Shown piece by piece: positions 7,513 through 17,458 of a stretch of DNA of 37,826 nt. Position numbers and translations under genes: made by a program. Within the stretch, counting starts at the first letter, position 1; each line of letters begins with the position of its first letter. A model generated the notes under the pieces. That model saw only the letters and a program-made list of their open reading frames with translations, had not been told where the DNA came from and did not search any database. Source of the stretch: Formivibrio sp. (GTDB lineage: Bacteria > Pseudomonadota > Gammaproteobacteria > Burkholderiales > Chitinibacteraceae); the NCBI GenBank assembly GCA_031291275.1, contig JARLJJ010000359.1:1-37826 (forward strand). The letters are read 5' to 3'.

Positions 7513-9309
7513 ATGCGTACCGATTATTGTGGCTTGATTGACAAGCGCTTCCTTGGCCAAACCGTGACTGTAAAGGGATGGGCCCATCGTCGTCGTGACC
7601 ATGGTGGCGTGATCTTCATTGACTTGCGTGACCGCGAAGGCTTGGTCCAAGTCGTGATCGATCCTGATACCCCGGAAGCTTTTGCCACTGCCGATGCCTC
7701 CCGCAATGAATTCGTGTTGTCCATTACCGGTATCGTGCGTGAGCGCCCCGCGGGTACTGCCAATAGCAAGATGATTTCAGGTGAGATTGAAATTCTTGCC
7801 AAGGAAATCGAAGTTCTGAATAGCGCGGCCACGCCGCCATTCCAGATCGATGATGAAAACCTCAGCGAAAACGTGCGCTTGACCCATCGCGTGATTGATC
7901 TACGCCGCCCAGCCATGCAATACAATCTGCGTTTGCGCTACAAGGTATCGATCCTGACCCGCAACTATCTGGACAAACAGGGTTTCATCGATATAGAAAC
8001 TCCGATGCTGACCCGTTCCACCCCGGAAGGTGCGCGCGATTACTTGGTGCCTTCGCGTGTGCATGCGGGTCAATTCTTCGCATTGCCGCAATCGCCTCAG
8101 CTCTTCAAGCAGCTGCTGATGGTGGCTGGTTTCGACCGCTACTATCAGATCACCAAGTGCTTCCGCGATGAAGATTTGCGTGCTGATCGCCAGCCAGAAT
8201 TTACCCAGATCGATATAGAGACTTCGTTTCTTAACGAAGATGAGATCATGGATATCACCGAAGGCCTGGCGCGCCATGTGTTCCAGGAAGCCATCGGCGT
8301 GGATCTGGGCCAGTTCCCGCGCATGAAGTATGACGATGCCATGTTCTACTACGGTTCGGACAAGCCTGATCTGCGCGTCGATTTGAAGTTCACCGAACTC
8401 ACCGATGTGATGAAAGATGTGCCGTTCAAGGTCTTCAGCGGTGCGGCCAATATGGAAGGCGGTCGCGTGGTTGGTTTGCGTGTGCCGGGCGGTGCGTCGT
8501 TCAGCCGTTCCGAAATCGATGCCTGGACCCAGTTCGTCGGCATCTATGGCGCGCGTGGTCTGGCCTATATCAAGGTCAACGATGCCAGTCAGATCAACGA
8601 AACCGGCCTGCAATCTCCAATCGTCAAGAATCTGACCGAAGCGGCGCTCAAGGCCATTGTAGAGCGTACAGGTGCTCAATCGGGCGACATCATTTTCTTT
8701 GGTGCCGACAAGATCAAGGTGGTAAACGAGGCCATCGGCGCGCTGCGCATCAAGATCGGCCACGAGAAAGGCGAGGCGGGTGGTTTCTTCACCAAAGGCT
8801 GGAAGCCAGTCTGGGTGGTCGATTTCCCGATGTTCGAGTACGACGAAGAAGGCAAACGCTGGAATGCCTGCCATCATCCGTTCACTTCGCCGAAGACAGA
8901 GCATCTTGAACTGCTCAAAACCGATCCGGGCAAGTGCCGCGCACGTGCCTATGACATGGTGCTCAACGGCTGGGAACTCGGCGGTGGTTCGGTGCGTATT
9001 CACCGCGCCGATGTGCAATCGACCGTATTCGATGCGCTTAATATCGGTCCGGAAGAAGCTCAGAACAAGTTCGGCTTCCTGCTCGATAACCTGAAGTTCG
9101 GCGCACCGCCGCATGGCGGTTTGGCGTTCGGACTGGATCGTTTGGTGACGTTGATGACTGGCGCAGAGTCGATCCGCGACGTGATCGCCTTCCCAAAGAC
9201 TCAGCGCGCCCAGTGCCTGTTGACCAATGCGCCGAACGATGTGGATGAAAAGCAGCTGCGTGAATTGCATCTGCGGCTGCGCCAGAAGGTCGAAGGGACG
9301 GTTGGTTAA
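7513..9309 (+). CDS. aspS: Aspartyl-tRNA synthetase, probably non-discriminating
   Basis: A 598-residue bacterial-type class IIb synthetase. It has an N-terminal OB-fold anticodon domain (1-110), catalytic motif 2 ([18 protein letters not shown]), the bacterial GAD insertion (about 285-415) and motif 3 ([12 protein letters not shown]) near the C-terminus. It attaches Asp to tRNA-Asp. In the anticodon domain it has His in RRRDHGG and Gly in RPAG. These correspond to the His31/Gly83 pair reported for the non-discriminating enzyme of Pseudomonas aeruginosa, so it may also charge tRNA-Asn for transamidation by GatCAB (inference). A strong terminator follows at 9321-9363. Confidence 0.98.
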   Translation: MRTDYCGLIDKRFLGQTVTVKGWAHRRRDHGGVIFIDLRDREGLVQVVIDPDTPEAFATADASRNEFVLSITGIVRERPAGTANSKMISGEIEILAKEIEVLNSAATPPFQIDDENLSENVRLTHRVIDLRRPAMQYNLRLRYKVSILTRNYLDKQGFIDIETPMLTRSTPEGARDYLVPSRVHAGQFFALPQSPQLFKQLLMVAGFDRYYQITKCFRDEDLRADRQPEFTQIDIETSFLNEDEIMDITEGLARHVFQEAIGVDLGQFPRMKYDDAMFYYGSDKPDLRVDLKFTELTDVMKDVPFKVFSGAANMEGGRVVGLRVPGGASFSRSEIDAWTQFVGIYGARGLAYIKVNDASQINETGLQSPIVKNLTEAALKAIVERTGAQSGDIIFFGADKIKVVNEAIGALRIKIGHEKGEAGGFFTKGWKPVWVVDFPMFEYDEEGKRWNACHHPFTSPKTEHLELLKTDPGKCRARAYDMVLNGWELGGGSVRIHRADVQSTVFDALNIGPEEAQNKFGFLLDNLKFGAPPHGGLAFGLDRLVTLMTGAESIRDVIAFPKTQRAQCLLTNAPNDVDEKQLRELHLRLRQKVEGTVG

Positions 9310-9320
9310 TCCGGACTTGT

Positions 9321-9363
9321 ACCAAAACAAAAAAGCGCCTTTGTGGCGCTTTTTTGTTTTGGT
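9321..9363 (+). terminator. Rho-independent terminator after aspS
   Basis: A perfect 19-bp inverted repeat around the 5-base loop TTTGT. The core stem is AAAAAAGCGCC / GGCGCTTTTTT, followed by T-rich sequence. It ends the FmdB - DUF502 - aspS transcript. Confidence 0.93.
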
Positions 9364-9437
9364 AGACCCATAACCTGCGTGTTTGTATTAATATCTATTG
9401 GAAATCTTTCAATAAGCTGTTTATTGGGGACGATAAG

Positions 9438-9923
9438 ATGGATGCTGCAGTGCAAGCTATTACTTATCGATGTGGACATGAAGAGTTTCTGGAATGGTCA
9501 GCGATGACCAGTCGCGAAGACTTATATCGTGCCGCAGAAATTTTTCCTTGCCCGGGGTGTTGCCGGCTTTCAGCCAATGAATCGCAGTTGGACACCCAAG
9601 TTTTTGTAAATATGCAGCAATTATCAGAGGGAATGTCTGCTCTGGTCGTGGAAGTGACTCAGGTGTGCGTGCTATTGGAAGAACTTTTGGCGCTGATGGG
9701 TTATGTTCGTCGTGAAGGTTCGCTGGACGAGCTCCACCCAGGCGGGGCTCCTCGTGACGAACAGCACGCCGTCTGGCGCAAGGAGTTCTGGTTTGCTGCG
9801 GCGACCTCTCCCTTTCAGGTGATCGCCCTGCTTGATCTGGTGAAAGACGAGGCGCGCTGGCTCTCGAACTATCTGCCAGAACCCAATGCGGTTCATTATT
9901 TAGGCTTCCCCGTACTGGATTGA
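9438..9923 (+). CDS. Hypothetical protein with CGH and CPGCC cysteine motifs
   Basis: A 161-residue soluble protein that I do not recognise. It starts MDAAVQAITYRCGHEEFLEW, and a second cysteine group PCPGCC lies at residues 37-42, so Cys12, Cys38 and Cys41 with His14 or Cys42 could bind zinc. The middle (about 55-85) is helical and rich in Leu/Val, and the C-terminal half is mixed with several Trp. There is no signal peptide or membrane segment. GGGGA lies 7 bp before the ATG. It follows the aspS terminator, so it needs its own promoter, which I could not identify. It converges on glnE with 14 bp between stops. Confidence 0.65.
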   Translation: MDAAVQAITYRCGHEEFLEWSAMTSREDLYRAAEIFPCPGCCRLSANESQLDTQVFVNMQQLSEGMSALVVEVTQVCVLLEELLALMGYVRREGSLDELHPGGAPRDEQHAVWRKEFWFAAATSPFQVIALLDLVKDEARWLSNYLPEPNAVHYLGFPVLD

Positions 9924-9937
9924 TCGCTAAACTGGTT

Positions 9938-12634
9938 TCAATCCCTGTCTTCTTCAAATAGCAATTTCCATAATGCCTGTGCTGCTGCAATTTCTATTGC
10001 TAGCGGTGCAAATTGCGATGTTTCCAGTACGCCTTCGTTGAGCCGGCTGGCATGTTGCAGCCGGCGCAATTCTCGATAGGCATTGCGGGTATGTTCAGCA
10101 AGTTCGGCAGGAATCAATCCGTATTCGGCAGCCATGCCAAGCAGGGCGATGTTGCCCCAGTTGGCTGTGAGTTGCGGAAATTGGTGGGCATGGGCCAGGA
10201 TCAAGTATTGCACCATGAATTCGATATCGACCAGACCGCCGCGGCGATGCTTGACGTCATTTTCTTTTGCCGGGTGCGTTTCCAGCATGCGGGCGCGCAT
10301 GGTCACGACTTCGGCGCGTAATTTTTGGGCGTCCCGAGGCTGACGTAAAATGGCTTCGCGGATGGCTTCAAATTGCTCGCCAATCGCATGGTCCCCGGCA
10401 CAGTAACGGGCACGGGTCAGTGCTTGTCTCTCCCACTCCCAAGCTGATTCACGCTGATATTGCTCGAACGCTGCAACGCTGGAAACCAAGAGACCGGATG
10501 CGCCATTGGGGCGCAGACGCAGATCGATATCGTAGAGCACGCCAGTCGAGGTCAGTGTGGTCATCCAGTTGATAATGCGTCGGGCAAACCGGGCGTAAAT
10601 TTCACCGGCATCCGGGTAATCATCATTGTAGAGAAAAACCAGATCCAGATCGGATGCATAGCCCAGTTCTTTGCCGCCTAATTTGCCGTAACCAATAGCA
10701 GTCAGGCGCGGTACCTCTCGATGGTGGCCGGGCAATTCGAGCCAGACCTGTTCCATTGTGATGGTCAGAATCAGATCGGCCAGTGCGGAAAGCTGGTCGG
10801 ACAGTTTTTCCAGTGGCCAAAGGCCAGCGATATCCTGTGCTGCCAGACGAAAAAGTTGCGTGTGCTGGAAGATGCGCAGCACATCCATGCGAGCCTCCGT
10901 GTCGCCAACATGCTCAACGAGTTCTTCGCGTAAACGTTTACCTAATGCAGGCCAATCGGGAAGTTGCTCGAGCAGACGTGGATCAAGCAGTTCATCCAGT
11001 AAGATCGGGTGATGTGTTAAAAAGCTGGAAAGCCAACTGCTGGCACTATAGAGCCCCGCCAGACTTTGCAAGGTTTTGGGATGTTCAGCCAGCAAAGCCA
11101 GGTAGGACTCACGCCGGCTGATGGCTTCCAGCAGCTCAAGCAAACGAGCGAGGGTCTGGTCCGGATTCGGGTAACGGGCAGCTGTTTCGGTCAGCGCCGG
11201 GAGAATGGCATCGAGGCGTCGGCGACAACGGTCAGGCATTTGTTGATAGCGGGCACCGCTTTGCAGCGCAAGAACGCGACGCCGTACTTCTGCGGGATCG
11301 CTAAACCCGCGTTGAGCAAGTAACTGAAGACAGGCATCTTCGCCATTATCTTGCCAAGGGGCGGCAGGCGTAGGGGTGTTTCCATTTTTATCCTCAAATA
11401 TCTGATCGAAATGCACGGTTACGATGGCTCGGTGAGCATCCAGCGCGATGCGGAAATCTTCCCAGTTCGCAAAACCCATGCTGCTGGCGATGCGTGTGCG
11501 ATTTTCCTCATTGGTCGGTAACATCTGGGTTTGCGCATCATCCAGATACATGATGCGGTGTTCCAGGTTGCGCAAGAAGACATAAGCTGCACGTAAATGT
11601 GCAACCTGTTCGGGCATCAGAATCCCCCAGGTTTCCAGTTCGTTCAGCATGGTCAGTGTCGAACGCGTTCTTAGCACTTTGTAGCGCCCACCACGGATCA
11701 GCTGGAACACTTGGCAGACGAATTCAATTTCGCGGATGCCGCCCGGGCCAAGTTTGATATTGTCTGCCCGGTCAGTCCGCATGACCTCATAGCGGATTTG
11801 TGCGTGCAATTCACGCATGGACTGGAAGGCGCCGTAATCAAGATATTTGCGGTAGACAAATGGCGTCACCAAGGCCATCAGTCCGTCCTCATCGCCGGTT
11901 AGCGCGCGTCCCTTGATCCAGGCATAGCGTTCCCATTCCCGTCCCTGAGTGATCAGGTAATTTTCCAGTGCGGCAAAGCTGGTGACCAAAGGGCCCGATT
12001 CACCAAACGGGCGTAGACGCATGTCTACACGAAAAACAAAGCCTTCATCGGTGGGGTCGGCAATCAATTGGATCAAACGCTTGCCGATCCGAGCGAAATA
12101 TTCGTGATTGCTCAGTTTGGATGGGCCGCTGGTTTCTCCATCCTCTGGATAGATGAAAATTAGATCGATATCGGAAGAGACATTGAGTTCACGCCCGCCC
12201 AGCTTTCCCATGCCGACGATGATTAACTCCTGTACATTGCCGCTATCTTCACCGATGGGGGAGCCATAGCGCTCGTCAGGCTGGGAGACGTGTTGCAAGG
12301 CCTTATGCAGGGTGACTTCGGCCAGATCGCTCACGGTAGTGACTGCTTCTTCCAGTGAACAGCGATTGCTCAGTTCGCGTGCAATCAAGCGTGCCATGAC
12401 GGCTTGGCGCAGTAGACGCAATGCACGTTTTAAATCATGGTCAGTTGGATATGGTTCGGCCAGTCGGGCAAGCATGTCGGCACGGTAAAAAGGCAAGTCG
12501 ATCTGTTCTGCGGTTTCTTCAGCCAGTGCTGGATGATGCGTGAATACACGTTCGAGGTAGCGGCTGTGTGCCAGTGCGGGTTGGAGCAGGGATGTTGTCT
12601 GGGGTGTGAGCTCGGTCATGGGGCTGTCGGCCAT
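9938..12634 (-). CDS. glnE: Glutamine synthetase adenylyltransferase/adenylyl-removing enzyme
   Basis: An 898-residue two-domain enzyme that adenylylates glutamine synthetase when nitrogen is plentiful and removes AMP when it is scarce, directed by PII. Two nucleotidyltransferase cores are visible. The N-terminal one, GMGKLGGREL..SSDIDLIFIY (about 141-162), is the adenylyl-removing half. The other, GYGKLGGKEL..ASDLDLVFLY (about 660-685), is the adenylyltransferase half. Each is followed by a helical GlnD-type domain. Length is close to other betaproteobacterial GlnE. The start at 12634 is the first ATG; an in-frame ATG at 12619 is an alternative, and neither has a strong ribosome site. It is divergent from yhdP with 54 bp between. 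Confidence 0.97.
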   Translation of the reverse strand: MADSPMTELTPQTTSLLQPALAHSRYLERVFTHHPALAEETAEQIDLPFYRADMLARLAEPYPTDHDLKRALRLLRQAVMARLIARELSNRCSLEEAVTTVSDLAEVTLHKALQHVSQPDERYGSPIGEDSGNVQELIIVGMGKLGGRELNVSSDIDLIFIYPEDGETSGPSKLSNHEYFARIGKRLIQLIADPTDEGFVFRVDMRLRPFGESGPLVTSFAALENYLITQGREWERYAWIKGRALTGDEDGLMALVTPFVYRKYLDYGAFQSMRELHAQIRYEVMRTDRADNIKLGPGGIREIEFVCQVFQLIRGGRYKVLRTRSTLTMLNELETWGILMPEQVAHLRAAYVFLRNLEHRIMYLDDAQTQMLPTNEENRTRIASSMGFANWEDFRIALDAHRAIVTVHFDQIFEDKNGNTPTPAAPWQDNGEDACLQLLAQRGFSDPAEVRRRVLALQSGARYQQMPDRCRRRLDAILPALTETAARYPNPDQTLARLLELLEAISRRESYLALLAEHPKTLQSLAGLYSASSWLSSFLTHHPILLDELLDPRLLEQLPDWPALGKRLREELVEHVGDTEARMDVLRIFQHTQLFRLAAQDIAGLWPLEKLSDQLSALADLILTITMEQVWLELPGHHREVPRLTAIGYGKLGGKELGYASDLDLVFLYNDDYPDAGEIYARFARRIINWMTTLTSTGVLYDIDLRLRPNGASGLLVSSVAAFEQYQRESAWEWERQALTRARYCAGDHAIGEQFEAIREAILRQPRDAQKLRAEVVTMRARMLETHPAKENDVKHRRGGLVDIEFMVQYLILAHAHQFPQLTANWGNIALLGMAAEYGLIPAELAEHTRNAYRELRRLQHASRLNEGVLETSQFAPLAIEIAAAQALWKLLFEEDRD

Positions 12635-12688
12635 TTACGGTTACAATCAAGCATTAACCTAGCACGTTTTAGGTAGCGCGTAATTCTG

Positions 12689-15600
12689 ATGAACTTTGCT
12701 TTTCTGAAACGACTTCGTTTTTTCCTGCGCATATCCCTGCGCAGAATCTGGTTGCTGCTGCTCTGGCATAGCCGTCTTTTGATGCGAGTGGCAATGGCTT
12801 GTGCGTTGTTGCTGCTAATTCTGGCAGGTCTTTGGCAATTCTGGTTTATTCCTCGGTTGGAACAATATCGACCATTGCTGGTGGCCGAACTGTCACGTTC
12901 AGCGGGCGTGCCGGTAAAGGTGGGTGGCCTGTCCGCTGGTTGGGACTGGCTGCGCCCTGAACTTGCTTTGCTCGATGTACAAGTCCCTGATGCGTCGGGA
13001 CAGGCGGCCTTGCGCTTTACCCGCCTGGAAGGGGCGCTATCGTGGTGGACCTTGCCGACTGGATCGCTCCATTTCAGCCGTATTGCGCTGACCGCGCCAG
13101 AACTCACCGTGCGTCATTTAAGCGACGGGCGCTGGAATATTGCTGGCGTCACGCTGGATGCACAAGCGGGTAATCCGGGTTTTCTGAATTGGTTGCTGGA
13201 TCAGGGGGGGCTAAGCATCACTCAAGGACGGCTTGTCGTTTACGATGAGCGTACTGCCGGGCAAACGCTTGAGCTGACGCAGTTGGATTTGAGTACCGGC
13301 AATTTCTTTGGCCGCCGCAAGGTAAGTTTTGGTTTTACCCCACCCGTCGACATTGGCCAGCGCATCAGCGGAGATGGCTTGCTGTCAGGCCACGATATCA
13401 ATCGACTTCCCGAGTGGTCAGGGCGACTGAACTTTCACTTTCCCAAAGTAGACCTGGTGCAGCTCAATGCCAGGTTTGCTCAGTATGTGCCAGATGTTTC
13501 CAGCTCGCGTCCAATAGTCAGCTCGGGCTCGGGAAGTATGTCTTTGGCGATAAATTTTGGTGGGCGGACAGTTCATCAGCTTGATGCCGAACTCGGTATC
13601 GACAAGTTGCGACTAGAACAAAACGGAAAGTTTTTTGATTTGCCTTCCGTCGATGCCGGTGTGCACTGGGTTGCAAGTAAGGGGCGTGAACAACTGGTTG
13701 TCGATGCCAGGAAAATAGATGGTGCCAGCGGACCCTTGGCGCGCAAAGGTCGTTTTGAATACAGCCTGAACGGAAATGAACGCGAGTTGCTGCTGCGCAG
13801 TATCAGTCTGGGTGGTTTGTCCGCATATAGCGCATGGTTGCCTGCAGAATGGGGGCAAAAAATGGTCAATGCTAAACTGGCCGGTGATGTGGCATCTTTA
13901 CGCTATGCCTGGCAAGGGCCCTGGCAAACCCCAACACATTTGCGTGGTGAGGCGGATTTGCGCGGCCTTGATCTGAGTCTGCCAACATTGCTTCCACATC
14001 TTGGCAAGCTCGATCTGATGGCCAGTTTTACCGAAAATGCAGGGACGGCGACCTTGCTCAGCCGGGTGTTCCAGCTGGATTGGCCTGCGCAGTTTGTTGA
14101 ACCGTTGACCTTGAATCACCTCGATGCAGTTTTCAACTGGAAGCGTGCGGAGACCGGTTGGGAGGTGCGGACGAATCGTTTGGCGCTGGCCAATGTCGAA
14201 GCGGCGGTTTCTCTTTCTGCTTTATATCGTTGGACAGGTCAAGGACTAGGATATATCGATCTCAAGGGAGACATCACGCGTTTGCCGGCTAAACGGGTTT
14301 ATGCGTATCTGCCGCGTGCCGTGGGCGATGACACACTGGCCTGGCTCAAAAACGCCCTGCGTGCCGGCCAAGCCAGCAACGGCAAAGCCGAACTGCGCGG
14401 TGAGCTGGATCATTTCCCTTTCGCAGATGGATCTCCTGGACTTTTCCGTATCACTACCGATGCGCGTGATGTCACGCTGGCTTATGCGGATGGTTGGCCT
14501 GCGATCAATGCGATTGATGGTGACCTGCGTTTTGAAGGCCAGAGCATGACTATTCATGCCTCCCGCGCACAGTTATTTGGTGTGCAGCTCAAGGATATCG
14601 TGACCCGTATCCCGGATCTATCGACGCAGCAACATGTCCTGGTGGATGGCAAGGCAGAAGGTCAAACCAGCGCTTTTCAGCGTTTTGTGAAGGAAAGCCC
14701 GGTCCGCGATGCAACTCAGGGTTTCCTGGATGAACTGAAAGCCGAAGGGACTGGCCAGTTAGCGCTGAAGCTGGATGTGCCTATTGCGGATACGGACAAA
14801 ACCAAGGTACTGGGGCGTTATCAGTTTGCTGCCAATAAACTGAATTTCGGCGGCAATATCCCCATGTTGACCCAGGCTGGTGGTCGTGTTGATTTTAGCG
14901 AAACCGGGCTCAAGATCAGCGATGCCAGCGCGCGTACTCTGGGGGGGGGCGTGAAGCTTTCCGGAGCGAATGATGCTTCCGGTAATCTGAAGCTGAGCTT
15001 GGCTGGCGATGCTCAATTGGCGGATGTTGCCCAACGGTTTTCCCTGCCGCAACCGAAGCGTTTCAGCGGCGTGGTCAATTATCAGGGCGAGCTGGCAGTT
15101 CGGCGTGACCGATACGATTTTTCCCTGCAAAGCCCGTTAATGCTGGCACGTATTGACTTGCCAAGACCCATGGGAAAATCTGCAGGGGAATCGCGCGGAT
15201 TTAGCTTGAAAGTCAGTGGTGATCCGCAACGCAATAGCATCATGTTTACCTATGGACGCGTGCTACAAGGCAATTTGGAGCAGAAGAATGACAAACCCTA
15301 CACGGGTCTGATCAGCCTTGGTGGTGATATTCCGCCGGGGATTACTACTTCTTCCAAAGGGGTGCAACTCGTTGGGGGCTGGCCGGAAATCGATGTGGCG
15401 ACCTGGCAGTCATTGATGGCAAGCAATGGTGATGGGCAAGCACCTGCGATAGTGGGAGCTGACTTGGCATTTGATCGACTTTTTGGTTGGGGGCGACGTT
15501 TGTCCTCGGTACATATCAAGGCTGAACCGACAGCGCAGGGATGGCAGGTTGATTTGGCCAGCGCTGAGGCTGCCGGTTCGCTGACTTGGCGTGGCGGGAC

Positions 15601-16528
15601 GCGCTCAGGATTGACCGGACGGCTGCAACGCTTGTATTTACCCCTGCCTACCGTGGCGACTGCGCCCAATGAAGGGAATGCTTCTGCACCGGCACAGAGT
15701 GGCTCGCACAATAATGATGCCAAGCCAGCGCTGGATCTGAATGTGAGTGATTTCCGCTATAAGGATTCTGCGCTTGGGCAGTTGGTGGTCAATGCGACGC
15801 CGCAAGGCGATGGCTGGCAACTTAATCAAGTGACTTTGACTAATCCAGATGGACGGTTTTCGCTGACAGGGCAATGGCTGGGCAGTGGCGCCAATGAAAA
15901 AACGACAGCGAAGATCACTCTTAACAGTGAAGATTCCGGCAAGTTACTGACCCGTCTGGGTTACCCGGATACCTTGCGCCGTGCCCCCGCAGTACTGACG
16001 GGAGAGGGAAGTTGGCATGGCGCGCCATTTTCCCCGGATTTATCGACCGTGCAGGGCAAGCTGCATATAGATGTTCAGTCCGGGCAGTTTGCCAAGATCG
16101 AGCCGGGTGCCGGCCGGTTGCTTTCTGTGATCAGCCTGCAGTCGTTACCGCGCCGGATCAAGCTGGATTTCCGCGATGTTTTCTCCGAGGGACTGGAGTT
16201 TGATTCCATTCTTGGCGATGCGGTGATCGAAAAAGGTGTGGTTCACACGGATAACTTGGCCATAGATGGTCCGGCGGCAAAAATCCGTTTCAAGGGAGAG
16301 GCCAATCTTTCCGCTGGTACGCAGGATCTGCATGTACGGATTGCCCCATTGCTTGGTGATGCCGCTTCACTGGCTGTCGGTGTGGTTAATCCGATTGCAG
16401 GGGTTGCTGCTTTCGCTTTGCAGCGTTTGTTCAAGGATCCGCTGGGGCAGCTGGTTTCATACGAATATCACATCACTGGTGACATGCTGGACCCGCAAGT
16501 GCGCAAAGTGAGTTCAGGGTCGCAATGA
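12689..16528 (+). CDS. yhdP: YhdP family AsmA-like envelope lipid-transport protein
   Basis: A 1279-residue protein with a basic N-terminus and one membrane segment (about 32-55, ACALLLLILAGLWQFWF). A very long periplasmic region of repeating beta-strand segments follows (DUF3971 and AsmA-like C-terminal parts). The C-terminus (about 1140-1270) carries the conserved PGAGRLLSVISLQSLPRRIK-type region and a final VNPIAGVAAFALQRL segment. In E. coli, YhdP with TamB and YdbH forms bridge-like proteins moving phospholipid to the outer membrane. The next gene overlaps by ATGA, and tldD lies further down, as in the E. coli yhdP-tldD neighbourhood. A run of nine G occurs at 14941-14949 inside the frame. 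Confidence 0.95.
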   Translation: MNFAFLKRLRFFLRISLRRIWLLLLWHSRLLMRVAMACALLLLILAGLWQFWFIPRLEQYRPLLVAELSRSAGVPVKVGGLSAGWDWLRPELALLDVQVPDASGQAALRFTRLEGALSWWTLPTGSLHFSRIALTAPELTVRHLSDGRWNIAGVTLDAQAGNPGFLNWLLDQGGLSITQGRLVVYDERTAGQTLELTQLDLSTGNFFGRRKVSFGFTPPVDIGQRISGDGLLSGHDINRLPEWSGRLNFHFPKVDLVQLNARFAQYVPDVSSSRPIVSSGSGSMSLAINFGGRTVHQLDAELGIDKLRLEQNGKFFDLPSVDAGVHWVASKGREQLVVDARKIDGASGPLARKGRFEYSLNGNERELLLRSISLGGLSAYSAWLPAEWGQKMVNAKLAGDVASLRYAWQGPWQTPTHLRGEADLRGLDLSLPTLLPHLGKLDLMASFTENAGTATLLSRVFQLDWPAQFVEPLTLNHLDAVFNWKRAETGWEVRTNRLALANVEAAVSLSALYRWTGQGLGYIDLKGDITRLPAKRVYAYLPRAVGDDTLAWLKNALRAGQASNGKAELRGELDHFPFADGSPGLFRITTDARDVTLAYADGWPAINAIDGDLRFEGQSMTIHASRAQLFGVQLKDIVTRIPDLSTQQHVLVDGKAEGQTSAFQRFVKESPVRDATQGFLDELKAEGTGQLALKLDVPIADTDKTKVLGRYQFAANKLNFGGNIPMLTQAGGRVDFSETGLKISDASARTLGGGVKLSGANDASGNLKLSLAGDAQLADVAQRFSLPQPKRFSGVVNYQGELAVRRDRYDFSLQSPLMLARIDLPRPMGKSAGESRGFSLKVSGDPQRNSIMFTYGRVLQGNLEQKNDKPYTGLISLGGDIPPGITTSSKGVQLVGGWPEIDVATWQSLMASNGDGQAPAIVGADLAFDRLFGWGRRLSSVHIKAEPTAQGWQVDLASAEAAGSLTWRGGTRSGLTGRLQRLYLPLPTVATAPNEGNASAPAQSGSHNNDAKPALDLNVSDFRYKDSALGQLVVNATPQGDGWQLNQVTLTNPDGRFSLTGQWLGSGANEKTTAKITLNSEDSGKLLTRLGYPDTLRRAPAVLTGEGSWHGAPFSPDLSTVQGKLHIDVQSGQFAKIEPGAGRLLSVISLQSLPRRIKLDFRDVFSEGLEFDSILGDAVIEKGVVHTDNLAIDGPAAKIRFKGEANLSAGTQDLHVRIAPLLGDAASLAVGVVNPIAGVAAFALQRLFKDPLGQLVSYEYHITGDMLDPQVRKVSSGSQ

Positions 16529-17337
16529 GCCGATTTTCTACTATTCATGCGGCGGCGATTCAGATGGTTTCCACGCCAGTGGTTGCGGAAAATCTGGCAG
16601 CAGCGGAAGACTTGATCGCACGTGCTGCTGATGCTGGTGCCACTTTGGTGGTATTGCCTGAGTACTTCGCGATCATGGGTGGGCGTGATACTGACAAACT
16701 TGTGGTGGCAGAGACTTTGGGTCACGGAGTGATTCAGGATGCGATGGCGCATATCGCATTGAAACATCAAATCAGCTTGGCGGCCGGGACTATTCCTCTG
16801 CGGTGTGGCGATCCCGAAAAAGTTAGAAATTCCCTGTTGTTTTTTGGCCCTGATGGAAAAAATCTGGCCCGTTATGACAAGATGCACTTGTTTGGATTCG
16901 ATAATGGTACTGAGCGTTACCGCGAGGCCGATACCATCGAGCCGGGTGATGGGCCGGTAGCGTTCGATACTCCATTGGGGCGAGTGGGCCTGGCAGTTTG
17001 TTATGACTTGCGCTTCCCTGAGTACTTTCGTGCTCTGGGCCGGGTCGATGTTCTGCTTGTGCCTGCAGCGTTTACTGCGACAACGGGCAGGGCACATTGG
17101 GATACCTTGATTCGTGCCCGTGCGATTGAAAACCAGTGTTTCGTTGTGGCCAGTGGTCAGGGTGGCATACATGTAAACGGGCGTGAAACCTGGGGGCATA
17201 GCATGCTGGTCGATCCTTGGGGGCAAGTGCTTGATTGCCTGCCGCAGGGGGAGGGGCTGGTTACAGCGGAACTCAAAGCCAGCCAACTTGATCGCGTACG
17301 CAAGGTGTTGCCAGTACTTGATCATCGCGTGATGTAG
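16525..17337 (+). CDS. Carbon-nitrogen hydrolase (nitrilase family, Nit1-like amidase)
   Basis: A 270-residue nitrilase-superfamily enzyme with the full Glu-Lys-Cys triad: Glu46 in VLPEYFA, Lys119 in YDKMHLF and Cys159 in LAVCYDLRFPE. The pattern and length match the Nit1/NitFhit-like group, whose studied members hydrolyse deaminated glutathione (a metabolite-repair step). The exact substrate here is inferred. Translation is coupled to yhdP by a 4-bp ATGA overlap, and tldD follows about 120 bp later. The yhdP - nitrilase - tldD order is common in betaproteobacteria. Confidence 0.92.
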   Translation: MSRFSTIHAAAIQMVSTPVVAENLAAAEDLIARAADAGATLVVLPEYFAIMGGRDTDKLVVAETLGHGVIQDAMAHIALKHQISLAAGTIPLRCGDPEKVRNSLLFFGPDGKNLARYDKMHLFGFDNGTERYREADTIEPGDGPVAFDTPLGRVGLAVCYDLRFPEYFRALGRVDVLLVPAAFTATTGRAHWDTLIRARAIENQCFVVASGQGGIHVNGRETWGHSMLVDPWGQVLDCLPQGEGLVTAELKASQLDRVRKVLPVLDHRVM

Positions 17338-17458
17338 CACGATGTCGTGTAATGCTTTCGTCATCTGCCGACTTCAGCTAGTCTATCGGTCTGTATACCT
17401 ATAAACCACTTTCTCTATAAAACCGATGCGGCATCGGTGCCGACCGGGACACATTTTG

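Noticed and set aside
7900..9330. 476-codon open frame on the minus strand opposite aspS
   Set aside because: It is entirely antisense to aspS, has no recognisable domain and arises from codon bias in the opposite strand.
16468..17364. 298-codon minus-strand frame opposite the nitrilase-family gene
   Set aside because: The plus-strand gene has an intact catalytic triad and correct length; the antisense frame has no features.
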